Shown here in pieces: positions 42,429 to 51,360 of a DNA stretch of 53,832 bases. The stretch comes from Caldilineae bacterium (GTDB taxonomy: Bacteria; Chloroflexota; Anaerolineae; JAAEKA01), in assembly GCA_020634555.1 (NCBI GenBank), contig JACKBK010000024.1:1-53832 (forward strand). Direction: 5' to 3'. The notes below the pieces were generated by a model that saw only the letters and a list, made by a program, of their open reading frames with translations, made no database searches and was not told the origin of the DNA. The translations under genes were made by a program, and so were the position numbers. Position 1 is the stretch's first letter; each line of letters opens with the position of its first letter.

Positions 42429-44345
42429 CTACGCCTCGCGGTACTCACCTTCGACGATGTCCTCGTCGCCGGGGGGCGGCGGAGGCGGCGGGGCGTCGTT
42501 TGCGCCGTTGCCGTCGCTGAAGGGCGCCTGCGGCTCCTCGGGAGCGGCCTGGTGCATCTGCGCACCGACCTGCTGCCAGGCTTCCATCAACTCGTCGGTA
42601 GCGCTACGGGTGCGGTCGGTGTCGGCGCCCTGCATGGCGGAGCGCACGGCAGCGATCTTGCCTTCCAACATGCTCTTGCTCTCTTCGGACAGGTTGGGCG
42701 TGTCGCTGATGAACTTCTCTACCTGGAAGACGGCGGTGTCGGCGGCGTTGCGGGCCTCGACCTCGTCGCGGCGGCGCTGGTCCTCAGCCCGGTGCGACTC
42801 GGCCTCGCGCACCATGCGGTCGACCTCGTCCTTGGCCAGCCCACTGGAGGCGGTGATGCGAATGCTCTGTGTGCGCCCGGTGGCCTTATCCAGCGCACTG
42901 ACGTGCAAAATGCCGTCGGCGTCGATGTCGAAGGTGACCTCGATCTGCGGCATGCCGCGCGGCGCCGGCGGGATGCCGTCCAGAATGAAGTTGCCCAGCA
43001 GCTTGTTGTCGGCTGCCATGGGGCGTTCGCCCTGCACGACCTTGATCTCGACGCTGGTCTGGTTGTTGGCCGCGGTGGAGAAGGTCTGGCTCTTGCGGGT
43101 CGGGATGGTGGTGTTGCGCTCGATCAGCGCGGTCGCCACGCCGCCCAGGGTCTCGATGCCCAGGGTCAGCGGCGTCACGTCCAGCAACAGCACATCCTTG
43201 ACCTCACCGCCCAGCACGCCGGCCTGGATGGCGGCGCCGATGGCGACCACCTCGTCCGGGTTGACGCCGCGATGCGGCTCGCGGCCGAAGAACTTCTTGA
43301 CTGCTTCCTGCACGGCCGGCATACGGGTCTGCCCGCCGACCAACACGACCTCGGCGATGTCGCTCGCGCTCAGTCCGGCGTCCTCCAGCGCGCTGCGGCA
43401 CGGGCCGATGGTGCGCTCGACAAGGTCGGCTGTCAGTTGCTCCAGCTTGGAACGGGTAAGCGTCATCTGCAGGTGCTTGGGGCCGCTGGCGTCGGCGGTG
43501 ATGAACGGCAGGTTGATCTCCGTCTGCATCACGGTAGACAGCTCGATCTTTGCCTTCTCGGCCGCTTCCTTGAGGCGCTGCAACGCCATGCGGTCCTGGC
43601 GCAGGTCAATGCCCTGCTCCTTGCGGAACTCGTCCGCGATCCAGTTGATGACGCGCTGGTCGAAGTCGTCGCCGCCCAGGAAGGTGTCGCCGTTGGTGGA
43701 TTTGACCTCGAACACGCCGTCGCCCACGTCCAGGATCGAGATGTCGAAGGTGCCGCCGCCCAGGTCGTAGACCGCGATGCGCTGGTCCACCTGCTTGTCC
43801 AGGCCGTAGGCCAGCGACGAGGCAGTCGGCTCGTTGATGATACGCAGCACCTCCAGCCCGGCAATGCGCCCGGCATCCTTGGTGGCCTGGCGCTGGCTGT
43901 CGTTGAAGTAAGCCGGCACGGTGATGACGGCCTGGGTGACGGTCTCGCCCAGGTACTGCTCGGCGTCGTGCTTGATCTTTTGCAGGATCATGGCCGAGAC
44001 CTCGGGCGGTGAATACTCCTTGCCACCCATGACCACAGCCACATCGCCGTTGGGGCGATCGACGATCTTGTAGGGCAGGATTTCCAGGGCACGCTGCACC
44101 TCAGCGTCGCTGAACTTGCGCCCCATCAGCCGCTTGACCGAAAAAATGGTGTTGTCGGGGTTGGTGACTGCCTGCCGGCGCGCCACCTGTCCTACCAGCC
44201 GCTCGCCGCTCTTCGGATTGACCGCCACCACCGACGGGATCAGCCGCGCCCCTTCCGACGAGGGGATAACCACCGGCTCGCCTTGTTCCATCACTGCCAC
44301 GACTGAGTTGGTCGTACCCAGATCGATTCCGATAATCTTTCCCAT
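42429..44345 (-). CDS. dnaK: Molecular chaperone DnaK
   Basis: 638 residues from ATG 44345 with GAGGAG upstream; an upstream in-frame ATG is rejected because the protein should open with GKIIGIDLGTTNSVVAV, the phosphate-1 motif. Further marks: VITVPAYFNDSQRQATKDAG, AVYDLGGGTFDISILDVGDG and VVLVGGQTRMPAVQ. The substrate-binding domain and helical lid follow, with an acidic tail rich in Pro and Gly. ATP-dependent folding with GrpE. Last gene of hrcA-grpE-dnaK; no dnaJ lies downstream in this window. Confidence 0.98.
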   Translation of the reverse strand: MGKIIGIDLGTTNSVVAVMEQGEPVVIPSSEGARLIPSVVAVNPKSGERLVGQVARRQAVTNPDNTIFSVKRLMGRKFSDAEVQRALEILPYKIVDRPNGDVAVVMGGKEYSPPEVSAMILQKIKHDAEQYLGETVTQAVITVPAYFNDSQRQATKDAGRIAGLEVLRIINEPTASSLAYGLDKQVDQRIAVYDLGGGTFDISILDVGDGVFEVKSTNGDTFLGGDDFDQRVINWIADEFRKEQGIDLRQDRMALQRLKEAAEKAKIELSTVMQTEINLPFITADASGPKHLQMTLTRSKLEQLTADLVERTIGPCRSALEDAGLSASDIAEVVLVGGQTRMPAVQEAVKKFFGREPHRGVNPDEVVAIGAAIQAGVLGGEVKDVLLLDVTPLTLGIETLGGVATALIERNTTIPTRKSQTFSTAANNQTSVEIKVVQGERPMAADNKLLGNFILDGIPPAPRGMPQIEVTFDIDADGILHVSALDKATGRTQSIRITASSGLAKDEVDRMVREAESHRAEDQRRRDEVEARNAADTAVFQVEKFISDTPNLSEESKSMLEGKIAAVRSAMQGADTDRTRSATDELMEAWQQVGAQMHQAAPEEPQAPFSDGNGANDAPPPPPPPGDEDIVEGEYREA

Positions 44346-44388
44346 GAGTTGTTGACTCCTCTTTCTGTATCGCGATGCCACTGTTCGC

Positions 44389-44418
44389 CCGTCATTCCCA
44401 CCTTCGCGGGAATGACGG
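44389..44418. repeat. Palindrome between grpE and dnaK
   Basis: CCGTCATTCCC (44389-44399) and GGGAATGACGG (44408-44418), perfect 11-bp arms. It shares the TTCCC/GGGAATGAC theme of the repeat at 27189-27236. It lies in the 97-nt gap of the operon and could tune the grpE to dnaK ratio by RNA folding. Confidence 0.65.
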
Positions 44419-44442
44419 ATCGGGTGAATCGTTATCTTGCGC

Positions 44443-45063
44443 CTATTGCGCCACCTTAACCATAGCCGGACGCAGCACCCGGTCGTCCAGCAGGTACCCC
44501 CGCTGCAGGACTGCCACCACGGTGTCCGGCTCGGCGCCGTCGACCTCTTCGACCATCACTGCCTGATGCAGGCTGGGATCGAAGGGCTTACCTTCAGCCT
44601 CGATGACAGTCACGCCTTCGCGCAGCAGCGCACCTTGCAGCTTGCGCAGGATCAAGGTAAATCCCTCGACCCAGGTCGAGTCGGTCTCATTCTCAGGCAC
44701 CAACTGAAAAGCGCGCTCGAAGTCATCGACGATCGGGATGATGCTGTTGAGCAGGCGCTCGCGGCTGGCGCGCACCTCGCTGTCGGCGCGTAATTCAGCG
44801 CGCCGGCGGGCGTTGGAGAACTCGGCTGCAGCCCGCAGATAGCGGTCTTCCCACTCGTTGCGAGCTTTGATAGCGTCCTTAAGCTCTCCAACCAACTGCA
44901 CAACGGCATCATCAGCTGCCGCTTCAGGTGGCTCCTCAGCGGCCTGTTCAACTGTTTCCTCGGCCGCAGCGGCAATGTTGTCCTCGTCAGCTTCCTGGCC
45001 GGCGTTCTCTTCCTCGGCCAATGGTTCTTCTTGTAACAGTTCTTCTTTGTTTTGGTCTGTCAT
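44443..45063 (-). CDS. grpE: Nucleotide exchange factor GrpE
   Basis: 206 residues. A Glu/Ala-rich acidic N-terminus (about residues 1-55) is followed by the long dimerisation helix (LKDAIKARNEWEDRYLRAAA, EFSNARRRAELRADSEVRAS) and the beta-wing domain, with the family phrase FDPSLHQAVMVEEVDGAEPD and GYLLDDRVLRPAMVKV. Releases ADP from DnaK. Second gene of the operon, 59 nt after hrcA. Confidence 0.97.
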   Translation of the reverse strand: MTDQNKEELLQEEPLAEEENAGQEADEDNIAAAAEETVEQAAEEPPEAAADDAVVQLVGELKDAIKARNEWEDRYLRAAAEFSNARRRAELRADSEVRASRERLLNSIIPIVDDFERAFQLVPENETDSTWVEGFTLILRKLQGALLREGVTVIEAEGKPFDPSLHQAVMVEEVDGAEPDTVVAVLQRGYLLDDRVLRPAMVKVAQ

Positions 45064-45122
45064 GCCATTCTCTCGTCATTACGATTGCTTTGTCGATTTG
45101 GTTTCGGGACGGCCCGCGGCCG

Positions 45123-46145
45123 CTAGGTGTACCATTCCTGAACAAGGCCGCTCATCAGCTCCGCCACGTAGCGCACCAGCGGGATCGTGCGTCCATAGTG
45201 CATCCGCACCGGACCGACGATCCCCAGAACACCGGTGACGTTGCGATCGACGCCGTAGCGCGAGAGCACCAGGCTCAGGTCGCGCAGCGCGTCGTAGCGC
45301 CCATCGCCACCGATGAGAATCTGTACCCCGTCGTTGCTGCGCACGTTTTCGAAGATATTGCCCAGCAGCGTGGCTTGCTCCAGCACATTGACCAGTTGAT
45401 GTGCGTCCTCGGTTGCGGAGAACTCCGGCTGCATCAGGATATGCGACAGGCCGTCGCGGTAGACCTGCTCGCTGACGGGACTATCCTCGCTCTCCATGGT
45501 ATCCACCACCAGATCAAGTACTTGCTGGCCCAGCGGCGCCAGCTCCGGCAACCAGTCGCGGATCTCGCTGACTGTCAGGTTGGCCAGCAAGTCGTTGAGC
45601 TGGTTGGAAACCTGGCTCAGGTCATCCTGTGTCACCGCCAGGTCAAGGCTGATCATCTGCTGCTTGACTACGCCGGCGTGGAGCACCAGTACCAGCAACA
45701 CCAGACCAGGCCGCACCTCGACCAGTTGCATGTGCTTAAAGCGGGAGCTCTCGACGCGCACCTGGGTCGCGAGCGCACCCATCTGCGACGAGTGCGCCAA
45801 CACCGCGGCCGCCAACTGCGCCCACTGGTCCTTCTCATGGCCGACCTGATGAAACAGGTGCTGGATCATGCGCTGATCTGCTGGAGCCAGCGGCCGGTCG
45901 GGTAACAAATGCTGGACGAAGTAGCGATAGCCCTCTTCGGTGGGAACGCGGCCCGCGGAGGTATGCGGATGTGTCAGCAGCCCGGTCTCCTCCAGCACTT
46001 TCATCTCGTTACGGATGGTGGCCGAGCTGACCTTCAACTGGTACTCCTCGACGACCGTCTTGGAACCGACCGGACTGCCGGAAGCGATATGCTCTTGTAC
46101 GACGATCGCCAGTACAGCCTGGCGGCGGGCGTTCAACTCAGTCAT
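45123..46145 (-). CDS. hrcA: Heat-inducible transcription repressor HrcA
   Basis: 340 residues. The N-terminal winged helix (RRQAVLAIVVQEHIASGSPV, VSSATIRNEMKVLEETGLL) binds the CIRCE element upstream. THPHTSAGRVPTEEGYRYFV is the best-conserved HrcA segment. The C-terminal part is the GAF-like and insertion domain (ILIGGDGRYDALRDLSLVLS, GVLGIVGPVRMHYGRTIPLV). Represses hrcA-grpE-dnaK in balance with GroE. First gene of the operon; GGAG precedes the start. Confidence 0.97.
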   Translation of the reverse strand: MTELNARRQAVLAIVVQEHIASGSPVGSKTVVEEYQLKVSSATIRNEMKVLEETGLLTHPHTSAGRVPTEEGYRYFVQHLLPDRPLAPADQRMIQHLFHQVGHEKDQWAQLAAAVLAHSSQMGALATQVRVESSRFKHMQLVEVRPGLVLLVLVLHAGVVKQQMISLDLAVTQDDLSQVSNQLNDLLANLTVSEIRDWLPELAPLGQQVLDLVVDTMESEDSPVSEQVYRDGLSHILMQPEFSATEDAHQLVNVLEQATLLGNIFENVRSNDGVQILIGGDGRYDALRDLSLVLSRYGVDRNVTGVLGIVGPVRMHYGRTIPLVRYVAELMSGLVQEWYT

Positions 46146-46166
46146 GCGTTCTCCGATTTATAAGCC

Positions 46167-46193
46167 TTAGCACTCTCGTGTCGAGAGTGCTAA
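46167..46193. promoter_or_regulatory. CIRCE operator
   Basis: TTAGCACTC (46167-46175), 9-nt spacer, GAGTGCTAA (46185-46193): a perfect CIRCE inverted repeat, the HrcA binding site. It lies in the leader between the -10 box and hrcA. Confidence 0.97.
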
Positions 46194-46206
46194 GAGCAAC
46201 GGATGC

Positions 46207-46235
46207 ATATTACCACGATCCCGCCGCGGAGTCAA
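46207..46235 (-). promoter_or_regulatory. Promoter of hrcA-grpE-dnaK
   Basis: On the minus strand TTGACT (46235-46230), 17-nt spacer, TAATAT (46212-46207). The start would fall near 46199, so bound HrcA at CIRCE would block initiation or early elongation. Confidence 0.8.
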
Positions 46236-46421
46236 ACCAGCACAAGAAGATCGACTTTTTCGGCAAAGTCGAACTTCTTCCGTCCCGCGGAGTTCGCATT
46301 CTGTCTTGAAAATAACACCTCGCTCTGGTCTGTCTTGAAAATAACAACACTCGCTCGGGCCGGTCTGACCCGCGTTTTCATCGATCGGGGTGTCGGGCGC
46401 AGCCTGTCCCGGCGCCTCTTC

Positions 46422-46462
46422 GAAAATAGAAGCTGCTGCGGCCGGTCTCCGACCGTGCCGCC
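46422..46462. repeat. Dispersed GAAAATAGA repeat, copy 2 (short)
   Basis: GAAAATAGAAGCTGCTGC, then GGCCGGTCTCCGACCG and GCCGCC, matching the left half of the copies at 37274-37363 and 46593-46704. The right half is replaced by unrelated sequence. Confidence 0.7.
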
Positions 46463-46592
46463 GGTGAATCGTTGCTCAAGACGGCCCCAGATGCGGTCAG
46501 GCCCCTGCCGGGGTGCAAGCAAAGACCGAGAACACGGAACTCGCCCTTTTCATTGGTCGGAGTGCCGGCCCGCCCGGCCGGGCGCCTGTCTT

Positions 46593-46704
46593 GAAAATAG
46601 ACGCTGCTGCGGCCGGTCTTCGCGAAGCACCCCGGAGTGGGCCGACCGTGCCGCCCCGTTTTCATCCATGGTTGTGCGAACAGCGCATGGTCGTCTGAGA
46701 TGCG
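46593..46704. repeat. Dispersed GAAAATAGA repeat, copy 3
   Basis: Same order as copy 1 but with about 23 nt inserted within the CGGTCTCCGACCG dyad. The right-hand 38 nt (46659-46696) are identical to 37318-37355. Confidence 0.8.
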
Positions 46705-46819
46705 AACTCCACAGATGGGCGCATCCCCGATAGCGGTCAAGTTACCGCACGGAACACGCCAGTTGCACGGCTAAACGTTCGGCTTTGCCGTCATTGGCAA
46801 AGTTGAACGTCAACTGCCA

Positions 46820-47005
46820 TCACACAATGAAATAGATCACGAAGGTATTGAAAAGACAGAGCAGAATCATCGCCAGGAGAGTGAAGGCGACGAGAGCGCG
46901 GCGGGGACGAGCGCGCAGCAGATAGACCAACAAGACAAGGAAGAGCAGTCCCCCACACAGAACGTTGAACAACGCGATGAGTTCTTTGAGTGCCTGGGTT
47001 ACCAT
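46820..47005 (-). CDS. Small two-helix membrane protein
   Basis: 61 residues from ATG 47005. Two hydrophobic segments, LFNVLCGGLLFLVLLVYLL and LVAFTLLAMILLCLFNTFVI, flank a short basic loop RARPRR. It begins 10 nt after the stop of the sugar-phosphate transferase gene in the same direction, so it is probably the last gene of the polysaccharide operon. No family recognised; no strong ribosome-binding site. Confidence 0.55.
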   Translation of the reverse strand: MVTQALKELIALFNVLCGGLLFLVLLVYLLRARPRRALVAFTLLAMILLCLFNTFVIYFIV

Positions 47006-47015
47006 GAAGAAGCTT

Positions 47016-48398
<1,383 letters not shown>

Positions 48399-48404
48399 GG
48401 CAGG

Positions 48405-49334
48405 TCATACTCCCGGAAAAACCCTGGCGCGCATCTGCGACAGGCCGCGGCTGGCCATGGCCAGCCCGCCGCGGACGCCGATGCCGCCGACAATCAGCCA
48501 GTGCAGCCAGAAAGGCGTCGTCGCCTGGTAGTGTTTGCGATAAAAGAGCAGCATCGCACGGTAGAACTCGCGGCGCGCCTTGCTGCTGGACTTGCTGGCC
48601 GCTTCCTTGACGTGCAGGACCGTCACCGCGGGATTATACCACACCTGCCAGCCGGCCTGCTTGATGCGATAGGCCCAGTCCAGGTCCTCGCCGTACATGA
48701 AAAACTGCTCGTCCAGCAGTCCGACCTCGCGGATCGCCGCGCCTCTCACCAGCATAAACGCGCCCACCACCGAGTCGACCTCAGTCAACACGTCGGGGCT
48801 CACGAAGGTCATGTTGTAGCGGCCAAAGCGCGGGCTGCGTGGAAACAGCTTGCTTAGCCCCAGCATCCGGTAGGCTGATACCTCCGGCGACGGGAAGGAG
48901 CGGCGACAGGCCAGATCCAGGCTGCCATCCAGCCGCACCAGCTTCGGCCCGGACACGCCGCATTGCGAATGCGCATCCATAAACGCCAGCATGGCGGACA
49001 GCGCATCCGGCGGCAGTTCGGTGTCAGGATTGAGCAGCAGGGCAAAGCGCGGCGTCACCGTTGCGTCGCCGGCAGCCATGCCATCGCGAAAGCCATAGCG
49101 CCGCATCCCCAGATTGTTGCCATAGGAGTAGCCGCCGTTGGTGGGGCTGGCAATCAGCGTTGCCTGGGGGAACTCGTCAGCTACCATGGCCGCGCTGCCG
49201 TCACCAGACGCGTTGTCCACCACGCAGACCTCGAACGAAAATTCGCCAGTGCTGGCGTACACCGTCTGCAGGCATTTTCGCAGCAGGTCGCGCGTGTTGT
49301 AATTGAGAATAACGATGACGAGGTCGAGAGGCAT
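48405..49334 (-). CDS. Family 2 glycosyltransferase (rhamnosyltransferase-like)
   Basis: 309 residues. The GT-A opening VIVILNYNTRDLLRKCLQTV, VVDNASGDGSAAM (donor Asp) and LLLNPDTELPPDAL (D-x-D-like) identify the family; LLDEQFFMYGEDLDWAYRIK is the acceptor-side ED motif. The C-terminal helix-rich tail with SKSSSKARREFYRAMLLFYR is typical of rhamnosyltransferase-like GT2. It acts in the cytoplasm on lipid-linked sugar made by the next gene product. Confidence 0.93.
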   Translation of the reverse strand: MPLDLVIVILNYNTRDLLRKCLQTVYASTGEFSFEVCVVDNASGDGSAAMVADEFPQATLIASPTNGGYSYGNNLGMRRYGFRDGMAAGDATVTPRFALLLNPDTELPPDALSAMLAFMDAHSQCGVSGPKLVRLDGSLDLACRRSFPSPEVSAYRMLGLSKLFPRSPRFGRYNMTFVSPDVLTEVDSVVGAFMLVRGAAIREVGLLDEQFFMYGEDLDWAYRIKQAGWQVWYNPAVTVLHVKEAASKSSSKARREFYRAMLLFYRKHYQATTPFWLHWLIVGGIGVRGGLAMASRGLSQMRARVFPGV

Positions 49335-49342
49335 GGGGAGAA

Positions 49343-49497
49343 ACGGTTAATGGGCAAGGGTTAATGGCGTAACGATTAACCGAAAGAGAAACCGGAGAAT
49401 TGCCAATGGTGAACGGGTGAATTGGTGAATGGTTATTGCTGCGGCCAACCTTCCGGCATTAACCATTGACCATTACACCATTAACCAGTAACCATTT
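49343..49497. repeat. GGTTAATGG/CCATTAACC intergenic repeat cluster
   Basis: Short direct and inverted copies of GGTTAATGG and TGGTGAATGG on the left and CATTAACCATTGACCATT on the right, between the two glycosyltransferase genes. Imperfect, but enough for a large hairpin. Confidence 0.6.
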
Positions 49498-49504
49498 GTT
49501 CAGT

Positions 49505-50530
49505 CTAGCCGTAGCGCTGGCCGCTGTCAAGCTTGCTGCGCCAGTGAATCTCCGGACGCTCGCGGTTGGCGCGTCGCCAGCGCAGTCCAGCGGGGTAGCC
49601 GATCATCTTGGCCACGTCGCCGGTGACACGAATGACCGGGATCAGCAACATCGCCCACAGTCGCTGCAAAGCCGAATAGCCGGCCCACTGCGGGCGCAAC
49701 CGCTGGAAGGGCCGCCAGCAGTAGGCCAGCCCGCCGACCAGCAGCAGCAACAGCCACAGCGGATGGTGCAAGACCGCCAGCGCCAGCAGGACTGGCAGCG
49801 CGACGAGATAGGTCAGGTAGCGGATCAGGTGGCGCTTGCGCCACAGGTCTGCCTTGCCGTCGCCGCGCGCGTAAAGGTAGTACTGGCGGGCAAATTTGCG
49901 TAGTGTCGGACGTGGCCGGAAGTGCGCCACGGCGTCCGGCGCCCAGGCAAACCCGCCGCAACAGTCGATCAGCCCGAAGTCGAACAGCAGGTCCTCGCAG
50001 TAGTCCAGCCACTCCGGATAGCCGTTGCTGCACGTGAATGCACCGCGGCTGAAGGCCACCGACCGGCTGCTGGGCAGGAAGGTCTCGGGGCTGATGTCAT
50101 CCACCAGCGGCAGCGTCGTCGCGCCCAGCGCCAGCTCGAACGTGGACTGCGGATCAGGCGTGAAGAAGCCGGCCACCGCGTACCTGCCCTCGCGTAGCTC
50201 CTCCGGCGTCAGGTTGGTGAAGGGCGTTGTTAACCGCTCCAGCCAATCGGGCGGCAACCGTACCCCGGCGTCGGTGCTGGCGATCACGTCGCCGTTGCTG
50301 CGTTTGACGGCCAGATTGCGGCCGCGGCTGATGTTGGCGCCCCTCGCCTCTTGCAGCTTCAGCGGCAGCCGGTCGGCGTAGCTCAATATCACCGCCGGCG
50401 TACCGTCGCTGCTGCCGCCGTCGACGATCACCACCTCGTCGGGGGGGCGCGTCTGGGCCAACAGGCCGTCCAGCAGCCTGCCTATCGCCTGCGCCTCGTT
50501 GAGCACGGTACAGATGACGGAGATACGCAT
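49505..50530 (-). CDS. Family 2 glycosyltransferase
   Basis: 341 residues. ISVICTVLNEAQAIGRLLDG, VVIVDGGSSDGTPAV and ASTDAGVRLPPDWLERL give the GT-A nucleotide-sugar site; YCEDLLFDFGLI provides the ED acceptor motif. A C-terminal pair of hydrophobic segments (LTYLVALPVLLALAVLHHP, LWLLLLLVGGLAY) suggests membrane attachment. First gene of the polysaccharide cluster, divergent from the bifunctional nuclease gene. The sugar cannot be told. Confidence 0.9.
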   Translation of the reverse strand: MRISVICTVLNEAQAIGRLLDGLLAQTRPPDEVVIVDGGSSDGTPAVILSYADRLPLKLQEARGANISRGRNLAVKRSNGDVIASTDAGVRLPPDWLERLTTPFTNLTPEELREGRYAVAGFFTPDPQSTFELALGATTLPLVDDISPETFLPSSRSVAFSRGAFTCSNGYPEWLDYCEDLLFDFGLIDCCGGFAWAPDAVAHFRPRPTLRKFARQYYLYARGDGKADLWRKRHLIRYLTYLVALPVLLALAVLHHPLWLLLLLVGGLAYCWRPFQRLRPQWAGYSALQRLWAMLLIPVIRVTGDVAKMIGYPAGLRWRRANRERPEIHWRSKLDSGQRYG

Positions 50531-50604
50531 AGCGGCATTATACTAAAACAAGCTCGCGTTGTCGATATTCCAGCATGGCGCCTATCCGAAGCTCACCGAT
50601 TTGT

Positions 50605-50633
50605 TTGGCGCGCATTCGCGGCTATGGTATAAT
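50605..50633 (+). promoter_or_regulatory. Promoter of the bifunctional nuclease gene
   Basis: TTGGCG (50605-50610), 17-nt spacer and a perfect TATAAT (50628-50633), 52 nt before the start codon. Confidence 0.65.
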
Positions 50634-50685
50634 CCGCGCGCTGTGAGCCTTGCCCGCAGACAAGAATGAACCCGAGGAGCCTTTC

Positions 50686-51195
50686 ATGGTCGAAGTCACC
50701 ATCGACAGTGTACGAGTGAGCTTGATGTCGCAACACCGCGTCGTGGTGCTGCGCGAGATCGACGGCGAGCGCTTCCTGCCGATCTGGATCGGCCCCTTCG
50801 AAGCCGACGCGATCACCATCGAGCTTCAGGGCGTCGAAGTGGCCCGCCCGTTGACCCACGATCTGCTCAAATCGATGATCACGCTGCTGGGCGCCGAGGT
50901 GCAACAGGTGATAATCAACGATCTCAACAACGACACCTTCTATGCCCGCATCGTGCTGGACGTGGACGGCGACGACATCGAGGTCGACTCCCGTCCCAGC
51001 GACGCCATCGCGCTGGCCGTTCGCTGCTCCGTACCGGTGGTAGTGGCCGATCATGTCATGGACAAAGCCTCGATCATGCCGGAAGATGACGCCCGTGAGG
51101 ACTCGGATCGTGGGCCGACCGACGAGGAGGACCTGGATGTGTTCCGCGACTTCGTCGAGGGCCTGGACCTGGGAGGCCTGGGCGGAGACGCGTAG
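50686..51195 (+). CDS. Bifunctional nuclease (DUF151) family protein
   Basis: 169 residues from ATG 50686, preceded by GAGGAG with a 6-nt gap; in-frame ATG 50650 is less well placed. The DUF151 core spans residues 1-125: VVVLREIDGERFLPIWIGPF, RPLTHDLLKSMITLLGAEVQ and DSRPSDAIALAVRCSVPVVV. Plant and thermophile members have nuclease activity, but the role in bacteria is not settled. The C-terminal ~45 residues are acidic. A terminator separates it from dnaB. Confidence 0.92.
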   Translation: MVEVTIDSVRVSLMSQHRVVVLREIDGERFLPIWIGPFEADAITIELQGVEVARPLTHDLLKSMITLLGAEVQQVIINDLNNDTFYARIVLDVDGDDIEVDSRPSDAIALAVRCSVPVVVADHVMDKASIMPEDDAREDSDRGPTDEEDLDVFRDFVEGLDLGGLGGDA

Positions 51196-51304
51196 TGCGT
51201 TAGTGCAGCGACAACGCTGCGTTTGCATCCTCTGCAAAGCATCCTGTCAAGGGCAGATGCGAACAGCTCACGTGCTACGGCACAGTCTGAGAACCTGACG
51301 TTGG

Positions 51305-51335
51305 ACGGCGAGGTCTACGACCTCGCCGTGTTTTT
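51305..51335 (+). terminator. Terminator between the DUF151 gene and dnaB
   Basis: ACGGCGAGGTC (51305-51315) pairs with GACCTCGCCGT (51319-51329) around TAC and is followed by GTTTTT. The dnaB start is only 26 nt further on, so dnaB may depend on read-through or the hairpin may act as an attenuator. Confidence 0.75.
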
Positions 51336-51360
51336 CCTCTCGAATCACCTGGAGGTATCT

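Larger units (their letters stand above)
46236..46819. other. Intergenic region dominated by GAAAATA-type repeats
   Basis: About 580 nt with no convincing gene. The phrase CTTGAAAATA or CTTCGAAAATA occurs at about 46305, 46333, 46418 and 46590, each opening a repeat-like block. The minus-strand open frame through 46378-46740 consists of these repeats and is regarded as non-coding. Confidence 0.6.

Noticed and set aside
42391..43770. Long plus-strand frames opposite dnaK (also 42552-44012)
   Set aside because: dnaK is unambiguous on the minus strand; these frames show antisense composition and no ribosome-binding site.
46378..46740. Minus-strand frame of 120 codons in the repeat region
   Set aside because: It is made almost entirely of the dispersed repeat and of inserts between copies; no ribosome-binding site.
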